Below, one piece after another: positions 5,700 through 10,324 of a DNA stretch of 10,324 bases. The first letter of the stretch is position 1; each line of letters opens with the position of its first letter. The notes beneath the pieces are model-generated. The model made no database searches. It saw nothing but the letters and a program-made list of their open reading frames with translations, and was not told the DNA's origin. The stretch covers positions 1 to 10,324 of the forward strand of contig QFBU01000043.1 in NCBI GenBank assembly GCA_003265975.1, written 5' to 3'. Position numbers and translations under genes: made by a program. This DNA comes from Candidatus Marinamargulisbacteria bacterium SCGC AAA071-K20 (lineage in GTDB: Bacteria; Margulisbacteria; Marinamargulisbacteria; GCA-2716485; AAA071-K20).

Positions 5700-7124
5700 A
5701 TGATAGATAAATCGATTATTCACTGGTTTCAAAAAGATTTGCGGCTTACAGACAACCCCGCATTATACAAAGCTACAACGTTAGGAAGAGTGCTACCTAT
5801 CTATATTTTAGATGACAGTCCCTCTGTACGCGATAAAATCGGCGATGCTAGTCGAGTTTGGCTACATCACTCTTTAAATTCACTAAATGATAGCCTTGAT
5901 CAGTCCTTAGCTGTATTTAAAGGAGATCCAATTGACATCTTATCATCACTGATAGATCGCCATGCTATCACAGATGTATGCTGGAACATTCAATATGAAC
6001 CCTGGTGTCAGAAAAGAGATCTCAAAATAATTAAATGGTTAGAAAAAAAAAATATTAAGATTCATCTATTTAATAGTTCTTTATTATGGCAACCAGATTC
6101 GATTAAAAAAAAAGATGGAACGCCTTATAAGGTTTTCACCCCCTTTTACAAAAGAGGCTGTATGAACTCGAGTATACCAGAGAAGCCTCTGCCTACAGTT
6201 AACCTCACTAAAAACTTAATAAAATGTGAAACACACCAAGGCATTGAATCGCTTAATTTAATTCCAGCTCCTCGTTGGGACAAAATGATGATGAATAATT
6301 GGTCAGTTGGCGAGGTGCGAGCAAAACGATTATTGAGTACCTTTTTAAAAGAAAATATTTGCCAATATAAAACAGGGCGTGACTTGCCTGCTCAGTTGTA
6401 TACATCTAGATTATCCCCATATATTCACTTTGGAGAACTTTCTATTCGTCAAATTTGGCATGCTGCTCAACAATTGCAGGCAGACTCAAATACCGATTGT
6501 TTTCTTAGTCAATTGGGTTGGCGTGAGTTTTCTTATAATTTATTGCTTCACAATCCAGATTTACCATGCAAAAACTTAAAATCCAAGTTTGATTTATTTC
6601 CTTGGTCTAATAATCAAGACCATTTAAAAGCTTGGCAAAGAGGTCAAACAGGTATCCCAATGGTGGATGCTGGGATGAGAGAATTATGGCAAACGGGTTA
6701 TATGCATAATCGTTTACGCATGATTGTTGGGTCTTTTTTAGTTAAGAATTTGCGTATTGATTGGCGAAAAGGAGAGCGCTGGTTTTGGGACTGTTTAGTT
6801 GACGCAGATTTGGCTAATAATAGTGCGGGTTGGCAATGGATAGCTGGGTGCGGCACAGATGCCTCCCCATATTTTCGAATTTTTAATCCAGTAACTCAAG
6901 GGAAAAAATTTGACCCAGAAGGCCAGTATGTTAGAAGGTTTGTCCCAGAACTTAAAAAAATACCTTTAAAGTATTTATTTAGTCCCTGGGAAGCGCCGAA
7001 ATCGATACTGGATCATTTGGGTATTAGATTAGGCGAGAACTACCCCAAGCCTATTGTAGATCTTAAACAATCTCGTTTAGAGGCGCTAGAAGCATTTTCA
7101 TCACTTAAACAAAATGTGATTTAA
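5700..7124 (+). CDS. phrB: Class I deoxyribodipyrimidine photolyase
   Basis: It repairs cyclobutane pyrimidine dimers using FADH- and blue/near-UV light. The 474 residues include an N-terminal antenna domain (HWFQKDLRLTDNPAL, 8-22) and a C-terminal FAD domain. Compared with E. coli PhrB, the electron-transfer Trp triad is intact: W302, W355 and W378 for W306, W359 and W382. N374 (E. coli N378) and N337 (N341) near the flavin are kept, as is the dimer-contact W274 (W277). E. coli Glu274, which contacts the dimer, is Gln271 here (LSQLGWREF), and E. coli W338 is Tyr334 (TGYMHNRLR). The C-terminus has the PYFRIFNPVTQGKKFDPEG block. It is not a DASH cryptochrome or class II enzyme. No clear ribosome site precedes ATG 5700; AGGAAAG at 5678-5684 is rather distant. 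Confidence 0.95.
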   Translation: MIDKSIIHWFQKDLRLTDNPALYKATTLGRVLPIYILDDSPSVRDKIGDASRVWLHHSLNSLNDSLDQSLAVFKGDPIDILSSLIDRHAITDVCWNIQYEPWCQKRDLKIIKWLEKKNIKIHLFNSSLLWQPDSIKKKDGTPYKVFTPFYKRGCMNSSIPEKPLPTVNLTKNLIKCETHQGIESLNLIPAPRWDKMMMNNWSVGEVRAKRLLSTFLKENICQYKTGRDLPAQLYTSRLSPYIHFGELSIRQIWHAAQQLQADSNTDCFLSQLGWREFSYNLLLHNPDLPCKNLKSKFDLFPWSNNQDHLKAWQRGQTGIPMVDAGMRELWQTGYMHNRLRMIVGSFLVKNLRIDWRKGERWFWDCLVDADLANNSAGWQWIAGCGTDASPYFRIFNPVTQGKKFDPEGQYVRRFVPELKKIPLKYLFSPWEAPKSILDHLGIRLGENYPKPIVDLKQSRLEALEAFSSLKQNVI

Positions 7125-7163
7125 CTAGGGCATTTATTAGAAAAAAATGATAGAGTTTATATA

Positions 7164-7667
7164 ATGGATGAACCAATAATTACGTCTGTAAAAATTGAAA
7201 ATAAAAACAGAACAAACCAAACTCAAATAGATGCTAAAAAGGCTACCGAAAAAATTATGGCTGGGGAGCTGTATGGCGTTCTCGCTACACAAAATAATGG
7301 GCATCCATACACATCTTTAATGGCGTATGGATATTCTTCTGACTTAAAAAAAATTGTTTTTATTACACCTAAAACCACCCGAAAATATCAATTTCTGGAA
7401 GCGTGTAACAATGTAGCGTTTCAGGTGGATAATCGTCCTAAAATAATCAAAAGTATAATGACAATTGAATCTTTAACTGCCACAGGGACTGCATATAAGG
7501 TAGATGCAAATAAAAAAGAGTATAATTATTTGAGAAGTTTACTACTCTCTAAGCATCATTACCTTGAGTATTCTTCCTCATCGCCGAGTAGCGCTTTATA
7601 TTGTATTAAAGTCAAACATTTATTTCATGTTGTGCGATTACAAGAAGTTTCTGTTATTACCCCATGA
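7164..7667 (+). CDS. Pyridoxamine 5'-phosphate oxidase-like FMN-binding split-barrel protein
   Basis: The 167-residue protein has the split-barrel pattern. Residues 37-55 read YGVLATQNNGHPYTSLMAY, the usual first strands of this superfamily. Then come IVFITPKTTRKYQFL (64-78), where T-R-K would bind the FMN phosphate, and a VAFQVDNR strand (84-91). Members bind FMN or F420 and include flavin reductases, haem oxygenases and PNPOx itself. It is not long enough and lacks the C-terminal region to be called PdxH. The ATG lies 39 bases after the photolyase stop. Its stop overlaps the following start as ATGA (7664-7667), so translation with the phosphotransferase gene is probably coupled and the two may act together. 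The actual reaction is unknown. Confidence 0.8.
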   Translation: MDEPIITSVKIENKNRTNQTQIDAKKATEKIMAGELYGVLATQNNGHPYTSLMAYGYSSDLKKIVFITPKTTRKYQFLEACNNVAFQVDNRPKIIKSIMTIESLTATGTAYKVDANKKEYNYLRSLLLSKHHYLEYSSSSPSSALYCIKVKHLFHVVRLQEVSVITP

Positions 7668-9847
7668 TAATTGCCCCATTAGACGGTTTAAGAGACATTT
7701 CTGTCACATTGATTGGTGGTAAAGCAAAAAAGCTATATGAGTTAAATAATAAAGGTTTTAAAGTCCCATGTGGAATTGTGATTACGACAAAAGCCTATCA
7801 GGAGTATATTACAGAAACAGGTATAGCTACTGTGATTGATACGGAACTTGGGAGAAAAAGCCTTGATACCATGAGATGGGAAGAGCTTTGGGACACCTCA
7901 CTTCGAATTAAAAACCATTTTTTGAACCACAAGATACCCACAAAATTATCTGATACTATTCTTAAATCTATAGGTCATTTGTTAAGTACCCCCTTGGCCG
8001 TTCGGTCTTCGTCAGTTAAAGAAGATTCTGAAGGTGTAAGTTTTGCAGGTATTCATGAATCGTTTACAAATATAAGTGATGAAGGATCATTAATGAAAGC
8101 TATTCGTATGGTTTGGGCATCTCTTTGGTCTGATGCCGCACTGCTATACCGGAAAGAGCTCAAATTATCTTTTAGTGCGAGTTCAATGGCAGTTATTATT
8201 CAAAAAATGGTCATAAAAGACGTGTCAGGAGTAGCTTTTGGGCAAGACCCCACTAACCTTCACATTGAACAGGAAATAGTTGAGGCAGTGAAAGGTACTT
8301 GTGAAGGGCTTGTTTCAGGCAATGTAGAACCTCAGAAATGGATTCTCAGTAAATATTCTGGTCAAATCACCAATTTTGTATCAGAAAAAGGTGGTTTTAA
8401 GCCGTTACTAAAAAAAAGGGATCTAGCTTGTATTCACAGAGCGCTAAGATCTATTGAACAAAACTTTGGGTTTGAACCTGATATCGAATGGACGGGAAGA
8501 GGTAAAGATTTAACTTTCCTTCAAGCAAGACCAATTACAACATTCAAAAAAAACAATTTAGATAAGCGTGAGTGGTATTTATCGCTAAGCTTGAATACTG
8601 ATAATCTTAAAGCCCTATTTGAAAAGGTAACAAAAGAAATTATTCCAAGTTTAGATAGAGATGGCTGTAACTTAGCAAAAATAGAAATAGAAAATAACCT
8701 ATCAAACAAACAACTAGCTCAAGAAATCCGCTTTAGAAGAAAAGTTTTAGAAAAATGGAGAAACGTTTATGTGGATGATCTCATTCCATTTGCGCATGGT
8801 GTAAGAGCATTTGGAAGTTTTTATAATGCAACTATATCCCCTTCAGATACTTACGAATTTGTTAAGTTGCTCTCATCAAGCGAAACCTTAGCTGCAAAAC
8901 GTAATCGGAAGTTACAAAAATTAGCTAAGGCGATTAACAGTAAAACATTACAAACCCTGTTAGAGGCAAGTTCCTTAAAAAACCTAACAATCGAGAAATT
9001 AAGTGAAGTACTGAAACAAGACACTCAAGAGAAATTTTTTTTAAAAAAATTTAAACAAGTCTTATTTGATGATTTTGATATTGTATATCTAGGACAACGA
9101 TTAATTAACAATCCAAGCTACGTGCTAACAGAGTTACTTAAGCTTGTAGACGCGCCACATTCAGATAACAACAATATAAACGAAAAAATTCTATTAGAAA
9201 AAAACTATATAGAAACCTTAACTAAAGAGACAAAGGTGTATGGTGCAGATATTCTCAATATAGCACGATTAAGTTGGCAATTAAGGGATGATGACAACAT
9301 TTTACTCAGTCGAATTGAAAGCCAATATCTACGAGGTTTGGAAGAAGGATTTAATCGCCTTAAAACAGCAGGCCAAATATCTGGTTCTTTTGTGTCAGAA
9401 GAAGATGAAATTACCATTATTGATTTGCTTTTACATCCTAATAATAAGGGGTCTATAAAAGAGAGTAAAAAAGAAAAAAATGATAAAAAATCAACTATGC
9501 ATATCAGACAACGCCAGGTTAATGGTCAACCAGCATCTCCTGGATTGGCATCAGGTAAAGCTTGTATTATTGAAAGCGCTGAAGACCTGATAAGGTTTGA
9601 GAACGGCAATGTATTGGTTTGCAACGCAATTGAACCTCAAATGACCTACTTGGTATGTAGAGCGGCAGCAGTGGTTGAGAAACGAGGTGGGATGCTCATT
9701 CATGGTGCCATTATTGCCAGAGAACTGGGCATACCTTGTGTTAATGGTGTAGTTGATCTTGATGTCACCAACGGTGATTTACTAACAGTGGATGGATACC
9801 TTGGTATTGTCTCAGTTGGTGCATCAACACTTGATCTCTTTGAGTAA
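7664..9847 (+). CDS. PEP-synthase-like ATP-grasp phosphotransferase with mobile His domain, no PEP/pyruvate barrel
   Basis: The 727-residue protein begins with a pyruvate-phosphate dikinase-type ATP-binding domain (about 1-295). Signatures are GGKAKKL (18-24), VPCGIVITTKAY (34-45), AVRSSSVKEDSEGVSFAG (112-129) and FLQARPITTF (285-294). Residues 300-610 form a helical middle domain I cannot assign. The C-terminal 615-727 is the swivelling phosphohistidine domain: ASPGLASGKA (624-633) and GGMLIHGAIIARELGIPCV (675-693), with catalytic His680. The C-terminal PEP/pyruvate TIM barrel of PEP synthase is absent. This ATP-domain, middle, His-domain order is that of rifampicin phosphotransferase (about 870 residues), where the middle domain binds the acceptor. 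The enzyme probably moves a phosphate from ATP through His680 to an unknown small molecule. A lysine-rich linker lies at 597-609. It overlaps the FMN-binding gene by 4 bases, and UvsE starts one base after its stop. Confidence 0.82.
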   Translation: MIIAPLDGLRDISVTLIGGKAKKLYELNNKGFKVPCGIVITTKAYQEYITETGIATVIDTELGRKSLDTMRWEELWDTSLRIKNHFLNHKIPTKLSDTILKSIGHLLSTPLAVRSSSVKEDSEGVSFAGIHESFTNISDEGSLMKAIRMVWASLWSDAALLYRKELKLSFSASSMAVIIQKMVIKDVSGVAFGQDPTNLHIEQEIVEAVKGTCEGLVSGNVEPQKWILSKYSGQITNFVSEKGGFKPLLKKRDLACIHRALRSIEQNFGFEPDIEWTGRGKDLTFLQARPITTFKKNNLDKREWYLSLSLNTDNLKALFEKVTKEIIPSLDRDGCNLAKIEIENNLSNKQLAQEIRFRRKVLEKWRNVYVDDLIPFAHGVRAFGSFYNATISPSDTYEFVKLLSSSETLAAKRNRKLQKLAKAINSKTLQTLLEASSLKNLTIEKLSEVLKQDTQEKFFLKKFKQVLFDDFDIVYLGQRLINNPSYVLTELLKLVDAPHSDNNNINEKILLEKNYIETLTKETKVYGADILNIARLSWQLRDDDNILLSRIESQYLRGLEEGFNRLKTAGQISGSFVSEEDEITIIDLLLHPNNKGSIKESKKEKNDKKSTMHIRQRQVNGQPASPGLASGKACIIESAEDLIRFENGNVLVCNAIEPQMTYLVCRAAAVVEKRGGMLIHGAIIARELGIPCVNGVVDLDVTNGDLLTVDGYLGIVSVGASTLDLFE

Positions 9848-9848
9848 G

Positions 9849-10324
9849 ATGAATTTAGAAAACTCTAATTGGAGATTAGGGACCTGTTGCCAATTCGCAG
9901 AACATAAAAACAAACATCTTAACTTTGTTGCAAGTACTAAAAGTCAGGCAATAAAAAACCCTGAACGATGTATCCAAAAGGCTTTTACTAATACCAATAG
10001 GCTGATTGATATTATGGCATTTTTATCAAAAGAACCTAAAGTGCTTAGATTATTTAGAATTAGAAGTGATATTTGGCCTTGTTATACAGTTCCTGAAATT
10101 AAGTCTAGCTATAGTCTAGTTGAAAAAGATCTAGATGCATTACTTCAAAAGTCTAAAGAGATTGCTAATCAATATGATATTCGACTAAGTATGCACCCTG
10201 CCCAATTTTGTGTTTTGGGATCAACAAACCCTAAAGTTGTAAAAAACAGTATTGCTGAACTTGAATATCATGCAAAAATTGGAGCGTCTTTAGTCGATGA
10301 CCCAAGAGATTTTGTTATTAATAT
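9849..10324 (+). CDS. uvsE: UV damage endonuclease UvsE, 3' end outside window
   Basis: UvsE/UVDE nicks DNA 5' to UV photoproducts and starts a repair route independent of UvrABC. The first 158 residues are visible. They contain LGTCCQF at the N-terminus (family RLGY.C), LRLFRIRSDIWPCYT (family RxSSDLFP), LSMHPAQFCVLGS with a metal-ligand His (family HPGQ), and SIAELEYHAKIG with the second metal-ligand His. The usual Gly of HPGQ is Ala here. The frame is open to base 10324, so the later metal ligands are outside the window. The ATG lies one base after the preceding stop with a weak GAG upstream, which suggests translational coupling. Finding it in one operon with photolyase gives light-dependent and light-independent repair of the same lesions. 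Confidence 0.9.
   Translation, partial: MNLENSNWRLGTCCQFAEHKNKHLNFVASTKSQAIKNPERCIQKAFTNTNRLIDIMAFLSKEPKVLRLFRIRSDIWPCYTVPEIKSSYSLVEKDLDALLQKSKEIANQYDIRLSMHPAQFCVLGSTNPKVVKNSIAELEYHAKIGASLVDDPRDFVIN

Noticed and set aside
8521..8709. Minus-strand short open frames inside the phosphotransferase gene (also 9205-9417)
   Set aside because: Both lie opposite a continuous 727-codon gene and show no motif.
7664..9847. Naming the 727-residue protein PEP synthase (ppsA) or rifampicin phosphotransferase
   Set aside because: It lacks the PEP/pyruvate-binding barrel of PEP synthase, and I cannot confirm rifampicin-contact residues in its middle domain.
1..10324. tRNA, rRNA, integrase, toxin-antitoxin genes or clear rho-independent terminators
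   Set aside because: I looked for these on both strands and saw no convincing candidate. Weak hairpins without a following T-run were not reported.

Overview
The window is AT-rich DNA from a Gram-negative bacterium. It is most likely a proteobacterium and plausibly gammaproteobacterial, judged from the class I photolyase, the zinc-ribbon Nudix protein, a signal-peptide protein that looks like an outer-membrane protein, and flagellar switch homologues. That placement is an inference from family resemblance, not from a marker gene. Genes are tightly packed, with ATGA-type and 8-base overlaps, and TAA, TAG and TGA are all used as stops.

Region 1 (1-2200, + strand) carries a FliG-like gene cut by the window start, a FliM-like gene, and the 5' part of an exported, barrel-like protein gene, all overlapping or abutting. 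The two switch homologues are divergent. The FliG-like protein has a degenerate FliM-contact motif, partly lost torque residues and a long acidic Ser-rich tail. The FliM-like protein keeps GGxG but lacks the CheY-binding N-terminus and the SpoA (FliN-like) C-terminus. The FliG-like frame has an internal TGA at 1102-1104. It then stays open for 106 codons, up to a stop that overlaps the FliM-like start.

Region 2 (about 2200-2700) is a scar. A decayed IS630-family transposase fragment, with at least two frameshifts at A-runs, lies between the 5' fragment of the exported protein gene and the 5' fragment of a minus-strand NAD-dependent epimerase-like gene. This fits IS insertion followed by deletion. 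A membrane-anchored glutathione peroxidase (2721-3335, minus) lies just upstream of the epimerase fragment and was probably co-transcribed with it.

Region 3 (3336-3422) is a short divergent promoter region. It holds two tandem copies of TTTGGTAAA, 10 bases apart, followed by a perfect 5-base-arm inverted repeat just before the next gene.

Region 4 (3423-10324, + strand) is a seven-gene set that reads as one operon: zinc-ribbon Nudix hydrolase, renalase-like FAD oxidoreductase, SDR, class I DNA photolyase, FMN-binding split-barrel protein, a PEP-synthase-like phosphotransferase with a mobile His domain but no PEP/pyruvate barrel, and UV damage endonuclease UvsE (cut by the window end). Two independent repair routes for UV photoproducts are thus combined with flavin-related enzymes and an unassigned phosphotransferase. 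It looks like a UV/light-response operon with some undescribed members.
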